From Marinilabiliaceae bacterium UBA5488 (GTDB lineage: Bacteria; Bacteroidota; Bacteroidia; Bacteroidales; Marinilabiliaceae), in contig DIPM01000027.1 of NCBI GenBank assembly GCA_002427105.1, forward strand, positions 1-64,000: a stretch of 64,000 bases of DNA. The letters run 5' to 3'. Shown piece by piece: positions 8,578 to 17,580 of the stretch. The notes beneath the pieces were generated by a model, which saw only the letters and a list, made by a program, of their open reading frames with translations, did no database searches and was not told the DNA's origin. Each line of letters opens with the position of its first letter. Position 1 is the stretch's first letter. The translations under genes and the position numbers were made by a program.

Positions 8578-8578
8578 T

Positions 8579-9649
8579 ATGTACCTTATAGATATGCTTG
8601 CAATATCACCTCAGGAGAGCTGGAACGGAAAGGCTTATCTTAACAATATAAGAATTGTCAGTGGCAATAAGCTAATGGCTATAGAGCCCGACTACGGTGA
8701 TATTATCAAGCCTTCGCAGTTGAGAAGGATGGGAAAGGCATTGAGGATGGGGATAGGCTGTGGCGCTGAGTTGATGAAACGAAATGAAGAGCTTGACGGA
8801 ATTATTATCGGGACTTCAGAAGGCGGATTGGAAGGCTGCATAAGCTTTCTTAATCAGATAGTTGATTATGATGAAGGAACTCTTACGCCCACAAATTTTA
8901 TTCAAGGCACACCCAACTTAGTGGCAGGTCATCTTGCGCTGATTTCGGGCAATAGCGGATATAATATTACTCATGTCAACGGAGGGCTCTCATTTGAAAA
9001 TGCCCTAACAGATGCTTTGATGCTTTTTGCTGAGGGAAAGGCAGAGAGGCTTTTGGTAGGCAATGTAGAAGAGATATCCGACTACAATTTCAATATTGGC
9101 TACCTGGCAGGATTGTATAAGGGTGAGGACAGCCTCAGCTCCGGGCTTATCGGCTCGGCTACGCCCGGCACTCTTGCAGGCGAGGGCTCGGCCATGTTTG
9201 TATTTGGCAGGAGTAAGCAGCCTGATTCCCTAAGGTTGGTGGATGTTGCCTGTATCAGTTATCCCACAAAAGAGGAGTTGAGCAAACTTATCTGCCGCAC
9301 TCTGGAGGGTAAGGGAGTTTCGTCCTCCGATATTGATGCTGTGATAGCCGGCTATAGTGGTGATTCAAGGAGCGATTTTTGGTATGATGATATAACGAAT
9401 GAGTTGTTTCCGGGGGCTTCGGTTTACACTTACAAAAATCTGGTAGGCGAGTATCCGAGCTCGTCTGCATTCGCGCTTAAATTGGGCTTTGATCTTCTTA
9501 GAGGGGATAGCGTCCCCGCTGAAATTGTGAAAAAGGAGACGGGACGGCCATTAAGGAATGTTCTAATATATAATCACTACAGAGCAAAGCAGCATAGTCT
9601 GATTTTGATATCCGGCGATTTTAGTCCTGAGAAAGACTCTTCGCCCTGA
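8579..9649 (+). CDS. Chain-length-factor-like KS homologue (CLF 1)
   Basis: This 356-residue protein has a degenerate ketosynthase fold. Where KS enzymes have the nucleophilic Cys, it reads THVNGGLSF, with Asn134 in the Cys position, and both catalytic His motifs (AHGTGT, GHTLGA) are absent. It follows the module 1 KS with one base between stop and start. By analogy with type II PKS CLFs and ApeC-type partners it should dimerise with that KS and shape the chain-length tunnel without catalysing condensation itself. It is a paralogue of the protein at 23721. Confidence 0.82.
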   Translation: MYLIDMLAISPQESWNGKAYLNNIRIVSGNKLMAIEPDYGDIIKPSQLRRMGKALRMGIGCGAELMKRNEELDGIIIGTSEGGLEGCISFLNQIVDYDEGTLTPTNFIQGTPNLVAGHLALISGNSGYNITHVNGGLSFENALTDALMLFAEGKAERLLVGNVEEISDYNFNIGYLAGLYKGEDSLSSGLIGSATPGTLAGEGSAMFVFGRSKQPDSLRLVDVACISYPTKEELSKLICRTLEGKGVSSSDIDAVIAGYSGDSRSDFWYDDITNELFPGASVYTYKNLVGEYPSSSAFALKLGFDLLRGDSVPAEIVKKETGRPLRNVLIYNHYRAKQHSLILISGDFSPEKDSSP

Positions 9650-9739
9650 TTTGGCTTGCTTATTCACGTGGAAATACAAAATTTACAATATCGGTGTCCG
9701 TTAAAATTTTGCGGCGCATAACTTACAAAATATACAAAG

Positions 9740-11281
9740 ATGATAGAGTTGAACTCATTTAAGGACTTGACAATCGAGGATTTGGAAGCAGTTGTTTTAA
9801 AGGGTGAAGCGATTGAGATAAGCAAGGAGAGCATTAAGCATGTTGAAGATTCATTTAATTTCTTAAGCAGTTTTGCAAAGGATAAAATTATTTATGGAGT
9901 AAATACCGGGTTTGGGCCGATGGCACAATATAAGGTGCAAGATGAAGACCAGATAGCGCTTCAGTACAATCTTATTCGCAGCCACGCAGCCGGAGCCGGC
10001 GATCGCATTGACGATATAAGTGTAAAAGCTGCTATGATGGTTCGGCTAAGTGCCATATCCAAGGGCTTTTCAGGCATTCACCCTTCTACCATCTTTCTTC
10101 TTCGGGATATGATCAATCACGGCATCTGTCCTTTTATCCCCAAGCATGGGGGAGTAGGCGCCAGCGGCGACCTTGTCCAACTTGCTCATTTGGCCCTAAC
10201 CATGATAGGAGAAGGCAAGGTTTCTTACAAAGGAGAAATAAGGAGTAGTGCCGAAGTATTTAAGGAAGTAGGGCTTGAGCCTATCGTCGTAAGAACGCGT
10301 GAGGGCTTATCGCTGATTAACGGTACCTCAGTGATGACGGGCATCGGGGCCATCAATGTGCTTAAAGCCGGGCGGCTATATGAGTGGTGCATCTGCTCTA
10401 CGGCTATGATGAACGAGATAGTTGGCTCATTTGACGATTATTTTTCGAAAGAGCTGAATGGAGTGAAAAAGCATAGAGGCCAGATGCAGGTGGCTGAAGA
10501 GCTGACAAAGATTCTAAGTTCCAGTAAGCTGATTTCGAGGCGGGAAGAGCATTTTTATAAGGAGGCAAAAGGACAAAAAGTAAAGGAATTTGACCGTAAG
10601 GTACAGGAGTTTTACTCCCTGCGCTGTGCCACCCAGATTCTGGGTCCTGTTTATGATACCATTGGCAATGCGGCAGAAGTGGTTGAAAATGAGTTGAACT
10701 CAGTAAGCGACAACCCTATTATCGATCATAAAAACTCAAACGTTTATCATGGAGGAAATTTCCATGGCGACTATATCTCACTGGAGATGGACAAGCTTAA
10801 GCTGGCTGTTACCAGGATGTCGATGCTCTCGGAGCGTCAACTCGCCTTCCTGTTTAATCCTCACCTGAATAAGCTGCTGCCTCCATTTATCAATTTCGGA
10901 ACCTTGGGTTTGAATTTGGGTATGCAGGGAATTCAGTTTACCGCAACTTCGACGGTAGCCGAGAATCAGATGTTGTCGAACTCGATGTATGTTCATAGCA
11001 TTTCCACCAATAATGATAATCAGGATATTGTGAGTATGGGTACAAACTCCGCCCAGATATGCAAAAATGTTATTGAGAATGCTTATCAGGTTCAGGCAAT
11101 TCATTTTATGGGTCTTGTTCAGGCTATTGATTATCTTAAGATTGCCGATAAGTTGTCGGGGCGTACAGCAAAAGCGTATAAGGCAATCAGAGCAATGGTT
11201 CCGGTATTTATTCAGGATCAGCCCAAGTATGAAGAGATAGCAGCAATTGGTGCTTATCTTTACAATAATAAATTTGAGTAG
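9740..11281 (+). CDS. Aromatic amino acid ammonia-lyase (tyrosine ammonia-lyase-like)
   Basis: This 513-residue member of the HAL/PAL/TAL family has an Ala-Ser-Gly triad (141-143, GGVGASGDL) that forms the MIO cofactor, Tyr52 in YGVNTGFGP and the NDNQD motif near 422. In flexirubin producers this enzyme makes 4-coumarate from tyrosine as aryl starter. The substrate-selectivity pair is Ser81-His82 (LIRSHAAG), like histidine lyases and, as I recall, the characterised Flavobacterium TAL, so cluster context rather than this pair decides the call. It lies 90 bases after CLF 1 and 23 before the ketoreductase. Histidine lyase is the alternative. Confidence 0.85.
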   Translation: MIELNSFKDLTIEDLEAVVLKGEAIEISKESIKHVEDSFNFLSSFAKDKIIYGVNTGFGPMAQYKVQDEDQIALQYNLIRSHAAGAGDRIDDISVKAAMMVRLSAISKGFSGIHPSTIFLLRDMINHGICPFIPKHGGVGASGDLVQLAHLALTMIGEGKVSYKGEIRSSAEVFKEVGLEPIVVRTREGLSLINGTSVMTGIGAINVLKAGRLYEWCICSTAMMNEIVGSFDDYFSKELNGVKKHRGQMQVAEELTKILSSSKLISRREEHFYKEAKGQKVKEFDRKVQEFYSLRCATQILGPVYDTIGNAAEVVENELNSVSDNPIIDHKNSNVYHGGNFHGDYISLEMDKLKLAVTRMSMLSERQLAFLFNPHLNKLLPPFINFGTLGLNLGMQGIQFTATSTVAENQMLSNSMYVHSISTNNDNQDIVSMGTNSAQICKNVIENAYQVQAIHFMGLVQAIDYLKIADKLSGRTAKAYKAIRAMVPVFIQDQPKYEEIAAIGAYLYNNKFE

Positions 11282-11304
11282 AATATTTTGCTTTATTTAG
11301 TAAC

Positions 11305-12033
11305 ATGAAATACGCTTTAGTTACAGGAGGTTCAAGAGGCATTGGGCGTGCGGTAAGCATTCAGCTTGCCGCCGAAGCTTATCACGTGTTGATAAATTAT
11401 CGTTCAAACCAGGCGGAGGCAGAATCAACTCTAAAAGAGATTGTTGATAAGGGCGGTAGTGCCGAGTTGCTTAAATTTGATGTAAGCAATAATGAGGAGG
11501 TCGTTGGCGTGCTTGGTTGCTGGATTTCTTCAAATCCTGATAAACATATTGAGGTATTGGTCAATAACGCGGGGATAACGCGCGACAACCTGATGGTTTT
11601 TATGCCTGTTGAGGATTGGGACTCTGTCCTTGCCACCAATCTTAACAGTTTTTTCTATGTCAGCAAAGTGCTTTTGCAGCCTATGCTGCTAAAGCGCAAA
11701 GGCAGTATAATAAATATGGTGTCGCTGTCGGGTCAGAAGGGCCAGCCCGGCCAGGTAAATTATGCCGCTTCAAAGGGAGCGGTAATAGCTGCCACCAAGA
11801 CTTTAGCCATGGAAATAGGCAAGAAGGGCGTTCGTGTAAATGCAGTGGCGCCCGGTTTCATAAAGACGGAGATGACCGGTCACTTTGATGAGAATGAGAT
11901 GAAGCGTCTGGTTCCCTTAAACCGTTTTGGAACTGCAGAGGAAGTTGCCGAGGTTGTATGTTTTTTAGCCTCTTCCAAGTCCTCATATATCACCGGCGAG
12001 GTAATCTCGGTAAATGGGGGAATATATAGCTAG
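11305..12033 (+). CDS. 3-oxoacyl-ACP reductase (FabG-type ketoreductase)
   Basis: This 242-residue short-chain dehydrogenase has TGGSRGIGRA (7-16), NNAG (87-90) and the catalytic Ser140, Tyr153 and Lys157 (NYAASKG). It would reduce each beta-keto group during polyene elongation, using NADPH. It is the last gene before the minus-strand block. General fatty acid FabG is an alternative, but its position inside the pigment cluster makes a dedicated (ApeQ-like) reductase more likely. Confidence 0.88.
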   Translation: MKYALVTGGSRGIGRAVSIQLAAEAYHVLINYRSNQAEAESTLKEIVDKGGSAELLKFDVSNNEEVVGVLGCWISSNPDKHIEVLVNNAGITRDNLMVFMPVEDWDSVLATNLNSFFYVSKVLLQPMLLKRKGSIINMVSLSGQKGQPGQVNYAASKGAVIAATKTLAMEIGKKGVRVNAVAPGFIKTEMTGHFDENEMKRLVPLNRFGTAEEVAEVVCFLASSKSSYITGEVISVNGGIYS

Positions 12034-12035
12034 AA

Positions 12036-12200
12036 CCTGTTTATGTTGATCCACGGGTTATTTTTGTCCACGGATTTCATAGATTAGCGCAGATTTGCAA
12101 GGAAATTAACGCAGACCCTGGCTAGGGCCTGCTCATGGTGATCCACGAGTTGTTTTTGTTCACAGATTAAGTTATCCACAGATTTCGCAGATATGCGCGG
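12036..12200. repeat. Imperfect direct repeat with 'cacagatt' words
   Basis: A 40-base unit at 12036-12075 (starting cctgtttatgttgatccacg) recurs at 12128-12167 (cctgctcatggtgatccacg) with about seven mismatches. The tail (atccacagatttcgcagat) belongs to the same word family as the repeat at 719-766. It lies between the convergent ends of the ketoreductase gene and the DUF5686 gene. There is no obvious terminator. Confidence 0.6.
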
Positions 12201-12206
12201 TAGTGC

Positions 12207-14738
12207 CTAAAACCTGAACTGTGCGCTTAGCTTTATGGCAGTGGTTCGAGGCTTGTTGCCTTCGGCATCGGGCTGAAGCTGAGTAAGGCGATGAAAGGCT
12301 TCGATGCGGAAAAAGCGGAATATATTCTCTATACCATAAGAGACCTCCAGGTAGGGAGAGTCCGCATCAAGGGTCTTAAAGGAGGTAGAAGGAATGCCGC
12401 CGGGCAGCTCGCGCAAAAGTATGCCTTGCTTATTAGATTCAGTGTCGTAATAGCCGTTTTTCTTTTCATCAAAACTCCCATAAGCCATAGCCGCCGTAGC
12501 AACGCTACGCCAATTTAGCTTCTTAATCAGCGGAATTTTATCCAAAATAAAACCGTCCTGACGAAAAGTGATAAAAAGCTCTGCCGACTGATCAGCCACG
12601 TACTCCCCGTAGCTCATCATATTAAAGGTGTTGGAAGTGCGAAACCACGACTCGTTAGCATGAAAAACATTAAGAAGCGGGTAAGGAAGCGGCGAAAAGA
12701 CCTTCTTCATACTTAGGTTGTATGAAAGGCTCCCAAGGCTTCCCAGCAAAATATTTTGCTCCATGCCCACAGAGGCTTTGTGATATTTAAAATCGCTATT
12801 CAAGAGTCCGTTAAATCCATAAGTATAAGACGCGCTAAAGGTAGGGGCATTGTTAAACGACACCGGGAAACGATTATTTTTATCGATAATAAAGGTGGCT
12901 TTGGGCTGATAAACCGACGTGAAATTAAGCTCGCTGATTGTCAAGTCGCTTGTCGGGCTTGTGCGCTCCTTATCTTTGAAATAGGCAAAATGCAAATCAG
13001 GCGAAGCGGGAGTTTGCCATTTGTTGAGGAAGACAATTTTTTGTGTGAAGCCACGGAAAACATCAGTCTCGAACCAGCCGCGAAGAAGACGTGTACTGAT
13101 AAGCTTATCAGTTCCGCCAAATGAAGAGGCAAAGGAGCTGAAACTACTCTTGCTGTAGAATTCATCCTTAGCGCCCAATCTCTCCACATCATCACGATAC
13201 TGAAGGCCGAGCTTTGTCCAGCTTTTTCGCGACAAAAACCTTTCAATATTTGCTTCATATTTCAGTTTCTCATCATCTGTGCCGTAAGCCAGATAGCCGC
13301 TTGCAACCCACTTTTGGCTAAAGCCCGGATTAGTCCTGAAGCCTAATCTGAATCGATGTCCCTCAACCTTATTATGATTATATAAGAGCAACCATGGGCC
13401 TAATTCAAAATCTCCAAAGTTGTAGTAAGCCTTAATCGACATATTAACCAGGGATGATAAGAACTTTACCGATCCAATCTCCTGCAATTCCTCAATCCCC
13501 TTGAGTGTTGCCAGATCATGGCTGTCCAACTGTCTTGGTCGCAACTTCTCCCATTCCTTTTCGTCCTTTTCGCCGGCTCCTTCAGAAACTTCAAGCTCCC
13601 TGTCGTAAAAACCTAGCGGATAGTCCTTGCTGTCAAAATTGCTATATTCGACATAAGAGCTCACAAAGATATTTACCGCATCGGCCATAAACCGCGATTT
13701 CACAGGCATCCAGGCACCGTCTCCCACAGCTTCCAAATCCTGCATTATACGGATACGGTCAACAAAATTAAAATTAACATTAGCGCCCACCTCCAGCATA
13801 AGCCGCTTCAAGGCAAAGCCGGAAGCTGTAATCCAAATAGTTCCGTTAAAAGCCAAATCTTCGCTGCGGCGCGGAATCACTCGCAGCTCATAGCAGTAAT
13901 TATCGTCAATATAAAGTGAATCGTTCAGATAATACTTGTAGAAAAACAAGCCGGAGCTCGAAAGTGGCGACACAAAATTTCGCTCAAGCAGCCGTATATT
14001 ATTCTCATAAAAATTGAATTTGCTGCTTTTCTGTATCAGCTGAGTCACAATCGCGGCATCTGCATCAATAAGACTGTTGGTATTGGATGCTTCAACAAGA
14101 ACTTTCTCACGCTCCGGGGAGCGCAAATAATAATTGCGGGAGCTTGTCTCACTCATATAGACAGGCAAAGCGGCATCCGAGCCTTCCTCTGGCAAAATGG
14201 CATGCAGGGCAAAGACTCCGCTGCCCCCGGCTTTTTCAGAAGGGCCCTCCTTGCGCAGTTGGCGCAGATAGACACTCGTCTTAGTATAGGTATCGACGGA
14301 GTATTGCTCTAACTTGTCAATATTATTGGCTGCACTGTTTGCCCACACTTTCCGCATTATAATATGCGCGGGATTTTCCCCGGGTGTGATAATGACTTCC
14401 GACAAGGAAAGCGAAGAAGGATAAAGACTATAATTTAAAATTTGCTCAGACCCTCTTTGCACGGCTTTGCTGCTCTGCTCGTAACCGAGCAGAGAAACCG
14501 TCAAGGAGTCGCCGATTTGGTCGGAAACAATAGCAAAATTACCCTCAAAATCCGTGGTGGTGCCAAGCTGAGTCCCCTTAAAGAAGACATTAGCATAAGC
14601 AAGCGGCTCAAAGGTTGAGACATCAACTACTTTTCCTTTGATACTAGTAGTTTGCGCCACAGAGCAAAGTCCGGGCAGGAGGATAAATACTAAAAGTATC
14701 CTAACTGGCAATTTAGGCTTTGTGTTAATAGCAAACAT
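12207..14738 (-). CDS. Outer membrane protein with carboxypeptidase-like regulatory domain and DUF5686
   Basis: This 843-residue protein has a signal peptide (RILLVFILLPGLCSVAQ). A carboxypeptidase D regulatory-like domain follows (about 32-112, GKVVDVSTFEPLAYANVFFK), as in TonB-linked proteins, and then a long beta-rich DUF5686 region ending in FRF, the aromatic C-terminus expected of an outer membrane barrel. ATG at 14738 is chosen over 14780 because GGAG lies just upstream and the signal peptide fits. It is the last gene of a three-gene minus-strand operon that interrupts the pigment cluster. Its function is unknown; a link to pigment placement is speculation. Confidence 0.75.
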   Translation of the reverse strand: MFAINTKPKLPVRILLVFILLPGLCSVAQTTSIKGKVVDVSTFEPLAYANVFFKGTQLGTTTDFEGNFAIVSDQIGDSLTVSLLGYEQSSKAVQRGSEQILNYSLYPSSLSLSEVIITPGENPAHIIMRKVWANSAANNIDKLEQYSVDTYTKTSVYLRQLRKEGPSEKAGGSGVFALHAILPEEGSDAALPVYMSETSSRNYYLRSPEREKVLVEASNTNSLIDADAAIVTQLIQKSSKFNFYENNIRLLERNFVSPLSSSGLFFYKYYLNDSLYIDDNYCYELRVIPRRSEDLAFNGTIWITASGFALKRLMLEVGANVNFNFVDRIRIMQDLEAVGDGAWMPVKSRFMADAVNIFVSSYVEYSNFDSKDYPLGFYDRELEVSEGAGEKDEKEWEKLRPRQLDSHDLATLKGIEELQEIGSVKFLSSLVNMSIKAYYNFGDFELGPWLLLYNHNKVEGHRFRLGFRTNPGFSQKWVASGYLAYGTDDEKLKYEANIERFLSRKSWTKLGLQYRDDVERLGAKDEFYSKSSFSSFASSFGGTDKLISTRLLRGWFETDVFRGFTQKIVFLNKWQTPASPDLHFAYFKDKERTSPTSDLTISELNFTSVYQPKATFIIDKNNRFPVSFNNAPTFSASYTYGFNGLLNSDFKYHKASVGMEQNILLGSLGSLSYNLSMKKVFSPLPYPLLNVFHANESWFRTSNTFNMMSYGEYVADQSAELFITFRQDGFILDKIPLIKKLNWRSVATAAMAYGSFDEKKNGYYDTESNKQGILLRELPGGIPSTSFKTLDADSPYLEVSYGIENIFRFFRIEAFHRLTQLQPDAEGNKPRTTAIKLSAQFRF

Positions 14739-14791
14739 AGCTTCTCCATATTTCAGCGGGTTTGCTACAACAAAAAGCAATCCGTTTTAAG

Positions 14792-15130
14792 CTAATCAAT
14801 AACTAATTCAGCAGAGCGTTTCCCGAATTTGTTGCAATCTGCCACCACATTAATCACATCACCGCCCTTCAGCCCGGCAATTTGATAAGTAAAGGAAAAC
14901 GTTTCGCTATCACTCTGTTTTTCATACTTAATCAATTCCTTTTCCTCACCATTAAGCGAAATAATTACATCCTTAATGTAGTGACTCTTAACATCCTTTA
15001 CAGGGTGAACAACTGAAATGTTAAGCTCGCCCTTATCTGCATCATAGCTAAGCTCAACACTCTTAGGAGGATGCGCGTAGGCGCTAAGGCCTGACAATAT
15101 AAAAACAAGACATAAAAGAAATGATTTCAT
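14792..15130 (-). CDS. Small secreted beta-rich protein
   Basis: This 112-residue protein starts at ATG 15130 with a signal peptide (MKSFLLCLVFILSGLSAYA). The upstream in-frame Met at 15169 would overlap the neighbour and spoil the signal. The mature part (HPPKSVELSYDADKGELNI, VVHPVKDVKSHYIKDVIISL) looks like one immunoglobulin-like or SoxZ/desulfoferrodoxin-like beta sandwich, but lacks the full Fe ligand set I would want. It lies 17 bases after the gene at 15148 and 53 before the DUF5686 gene. Function unknown. Confidence 0.65.
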   Translation of the reverse strand: MKSFLLCLVFILSGLSAYAHPPKSVELSYDADKGELNISVVHPVKDVKSHYIKDVIISLNGEEKELIKYEKQSDSETFSFTYQIAGLKGGDVINVVADCNKFGKRSAELVID

Positions 15131-15147
15131 AGCTTCAAATTTTAGTT

Positions 15148-15783
15148 TTAATTGTACTTTGTTTGCCAATCCTTGAATGCAGATGCTTGAATCTGCTTAA
15201 GAATATTATAGATACCGCCTCCCCAGTGATTTCTAAGGCCAAAGCCGACAGGCTTTCCGGTCATGCGTTCTGTAAGTAATACTTCCTTAGTGCTAATATC
15301 AAAAAATGTAACATACAGAGAAGCCTCAACCCTGGCCTTGTCAAAACTCTCAACAATAAACACCAATCCTAAGCCGCTATCCTTTTCACCGGACTTGTAT
15401 TGTGACACTGCCGAGGCAATTAGCTCTTCGGGGCTTTCAAACTTAAAAGGATTTATATCCATTAGATTTGAAGCATCAATATTAGCGTTAATCTCACCAA
15501 CAGCGTCCAGGTAGTTTATTACAGGCTCCTTGACAAAAGTCTTGCCCATATCATACTTGGCAGGTTCCAAAACAATCAGGCTGTTCCATGCAGGCATCAA
15601 ATTATCGCGAATATCTTCACCTGAACCTGAACCGCTGCCAAAAATTCCGATAAACCTGGCATTTGAAAAATCAAGCCCGTACCAAACAACTTCTCCCGGG
15701 GCAAAAACATCAGCAACGGTCTTTTGTGCAGATAAAGAAAGAGTAACAAAAAAACTAACAAGAACTAATAATGACTTTTTCAT
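15148..15783 (-). CDS. Secreted conserved hypothetical protein
   Basis: This 211-residue protein starts at ATG 15783 with a signal peptide (MKKSLLVLVSFFVTLSLSAQ). An upstream Met at 15813 would place ten extra residues before the signal. The mature part is mixed alpha/beta, with FIGIFGSGSGSGEDIR and NHWGGGIYNILKQ. No named domain is recognised. It is the first gene of the three-gene minus-strand operon. Confidence 0.65.
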   Translation of the reverse strand: MKKSLLVLVSFFVTLSLSAQKTVADVFAPGEVVWYGLDFSNARFIGIFGSGSGSGEDIRDNLMPAWNSLIVLEPAKYDMGKTFVKEPVINYLDAVGEINANIDASNLMDINPFKFESPEELIASAVSQYKSGEKDSGLGLVFIVESFDKARVEASLYVTFFDISTKEVLLTERMTGKPVGFGLRNHWGGGIYNILKQIQASAFKDWQTKYN

Positions 15784-15818
15784 GCAAAATATTTTTAAGG
15801 TTAGAATAATCACAGCGA

Positions 15819-15850
15819 CAAATTTAAGGCATATATCAGGACAAAAGCAA
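15819..15850 (-). promoter_or_regulatory. Candidate Bacteroidota promoter for the minus-strand operon
   Basis: On the minus strand TAAATTTG (complement of 15819-15826) exactly matches the TAnnTTTG -7 element. A CTTG lies 21 bases further upstream (complement of 15848-15851), slightly more than the usual 19. It sits about 36 bases before the ATG at 15783. Confidence 0.4.
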
Positions 15851-16022
15851 GTAGTTGAACACAGTTGTCCGGTAAAAACAATTAGATTCCTCGCAAAGCT
15901 CGGAATGACATCCCAATTGGGGGTTTAAAGGTTGGAGGGTGTTGAATTAACAGGAGTGCTTATTGGCAGCTTGTATTCTATGGCTGAATAATTTCAGGTT
16001 CTAAAAACGGCGCTTCATTTGC

Positions 16023-16030
16023 TATATTTG
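16023..16030 (+). promoter_or_regulatory. Candidate -7 element for the second cluster operon
   Basis: TATATTTG matches the Bacteroidota -7 consensus TAnnTTTG and lies 61 bases before the GTG start at 16092. No convincing TTG is found 19 bases upstream, so confidence is moderate. If real, it drives the second run of pigment genes. Confidence 0.4.
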
Positions 16031-16091
16031 ATTTTATTTGTAGTTTTGTCGCTCATATTTGGAGGTTTATTGTTAACCCAAAACTAAGCGA

Positions 16092-17315
16092 GTGAAGAGA
16101 GTTGTTATTTCCGGAATAGGAATCTACTCGACAATCGGTACCGACATAGAGACAGTTACAAAATCACTTTACGCTGGCAAGTCGGGTATTGGTATTGATG
16201 CAGGAAGAAAAGACTATGGCTTTCGGTCTTCCCTGAGTGGTATTATTGAGCGCCCAAATCTAAAAGGGCTATTGTCTCGTCGGGAAAGGGTTGGTTTACC
16301 TGAACAGGGTGAATATGCCTATGTGGCTACTATGGAGGCACTCAAAAACGGGTCACTTGATATGGACTATCTTGCCTCCAATGAAGTAGGCATCCTTTAT
16401 GGCAATGACAGCTCGTCAATTCCGGTAATTGAGGCCATTGATATAATGCGCGAGAAGCATGACACTTCGCTTATAGGCTCCGGATCTATTTTTCAGTCGA
16501 TGAACTCCACAATAAGCATGAATCTTTCAGTAATATTTAAGCTGAAAGGTATCAACCTAACTATCAGTGGGGCATGTGCCAGTAGCTCTCACGCTATTGG
16601 GCTGGCTTATATACTTATTTCCGGCGGATTTCAGGATATGATTATTTGTGGTGGCGGCCAGGAGATAAATGCCGAGTCGATGGGAAGCTTCGACGGGCTG
16701 GCTGCTTTTTCGACTTATGAGAATGAGCCACACACGGCTTCGCGTCCTTTTGACAGGACGCGAAATGGATTGGTTCCTTCGGGAGGTGCTGCAACCCTGA
16801 TTGTTGAAAGTCTGGATTCTGCATTGAAGCGTGGGGCCAATATTTTGGGAGAGATCAAGGGTTATGGATTTTCATCCAATGGCTCTCATTTGTCTGTTCC
16901 TAATGTTGAGGGACCCAAGGTTTCCCTCTTAAGGGCATTAAAAACTGCGGGCATGAAGCCTTCGAAAATTGATTACATAAATGCTCATGCTACATCGACT
17001 CCACTTGGCGATTTAAATGAGGGCAAAGCCTTGCTTGAAGTCTTTGGCGACTGTAATACACCGGTTAGCTCAACCAAGTCGATGACCGGTCACGAAATGT
17101 GGATGGGCGGAGCAAGTGAAGTAATCTACTCCTTGCTGATGATGCAACACTCTTTTATAGCGCCCAATATCAACTTCAACTCACCCGACGATGAGTTGAG
17201 AACACTTAATGTAATAGCGGAGACAAGAGAACAGGAATTAGATACCATTCTTTCCAACTCTTTTGGTTTTGGCGGGACCAATTCCACGCTGATAATTTCT
17301 AAATACAGAAAATAA
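16092..17315 (+). CDS. Beta-ketoacyl-ACP synthase (KS 2)
   Basis: This 407-residue FabF/FabB-type enzyme has a full triad: Cys162 in SGACASSSH, His299 in NAHATST and His334 in MTGHEMWMGG. It starts at GTG 16092, the only start placed before the MKRVVISGIG strand. It is less similar to the module 1 and 2 KSs than they are to each other and has no CLF beside it; the ACP at 17326 follows after ten bases. It may start chain growth or serve the dialkylresorcinol acyl chains. Confidence 0.9.
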   Translation: MKRVVISGIGIYSTIGTDIETVTKSLYAGKSGIGIDAGRKDYGFRSSLSGIIERPNLKGLLSRRERVGLPEQGEYAYVATMEALKNGSLDMDYLASNEVGILYGNDSSSIPVIEAIDIMREKHDTSLIGSGSIFQSMNSTISMNLSVIFKLKGINLTISGACASSSHAIGLAYILISGGFQDMIICGGGQEINAESMGSFDGLAAFSTYENEPHTASRPFDRTRNGLVPSGGAATLIVESLDSALKRGANILGEIKGYGFSSNGSHLSVPNVEGPKVSLLRALKTAGMKPSKIDYINAHATSTPLGDLNEGKALLEVFGDCNTPVSSTKSMTGHEMWMGGASEVIYSLLMMQHSFIAPNINFNSPDDELRTLNVIAETREQELDTILSNSFGFGGTNSTLIISKYRK

Positions 17316-17325
17316 TTTTTAGGAT

Positions 17326-17565
17326 ATGCAAAGAGAGAAGATAGTTACAATTATTAATCAGTTTTTGACTGAGGAATTTGAAATAGATGAGAGTGCGTTG
17401 GTACCTGAGGCTTTACTAATTCAGGATCTGGGGATTGAGAGTCTTGATTTTGTTGATATTGTAGTTATTATAGAGCAGGAGTTTGGCTTTAAAGTGACCC
17501 GTGAAGAGATGGTTAACGTAAAGACGCTGGATGATATGTACAACTATATCGCAGAGCGCGCTTAA
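17326..17565 (+). CDS. Acyl carrier protein (ACP 2)
   Basis: This 79-residue ACP has its phosphopantetheine Ser39 in LGIESLDFVD. It differs clearly from ACP 1 and 3 (GIESLD instead of LDSID), so it probably serves a different set of partners, for example KS 2 or the acyltransferase beside it. It sits 10 bases after KS 2 and 15 before the acyltransferase. Confidence 0.92.
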   Translation: MQREKIVTIINQFLTEEFEIDESALVPEALLIQDLGIESLDFVDIVVIIEQEFGFKVTREEMVNVKTLDDMYNYIAERA

Positions 17566-17580
17566 CACAAATTCTAAGTT

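Larger units (their letters stand above)
15784..16091. other. Divergent intergenic region
   Basis: This 308-base gap between the divergent minus-strand operon and the second half of the pigment cluster holds the candidate promoter at 15819-15850, a repeat-like stretch (gattcctcgcaaagctcgga, 15887-15906, followed by atgac) with ATTCC/GGAAT ends, and TATATTTG at 16023-16030. No coding sequence is supported. Confidence 0.6.

Noticed and set aside
8579..9649. Active ketosynthase
   Set aside because: The Cys and both His motifs are absent, so it is called a CLF-like partner instead; the same applies to 23721-24746.
12756..13124. 122-residue + strand ORF inside the DUF5686 gene
   Set aside because: Antisense shadow without signal or motif; the minus-strand gene has a signal peptide and clear domains.
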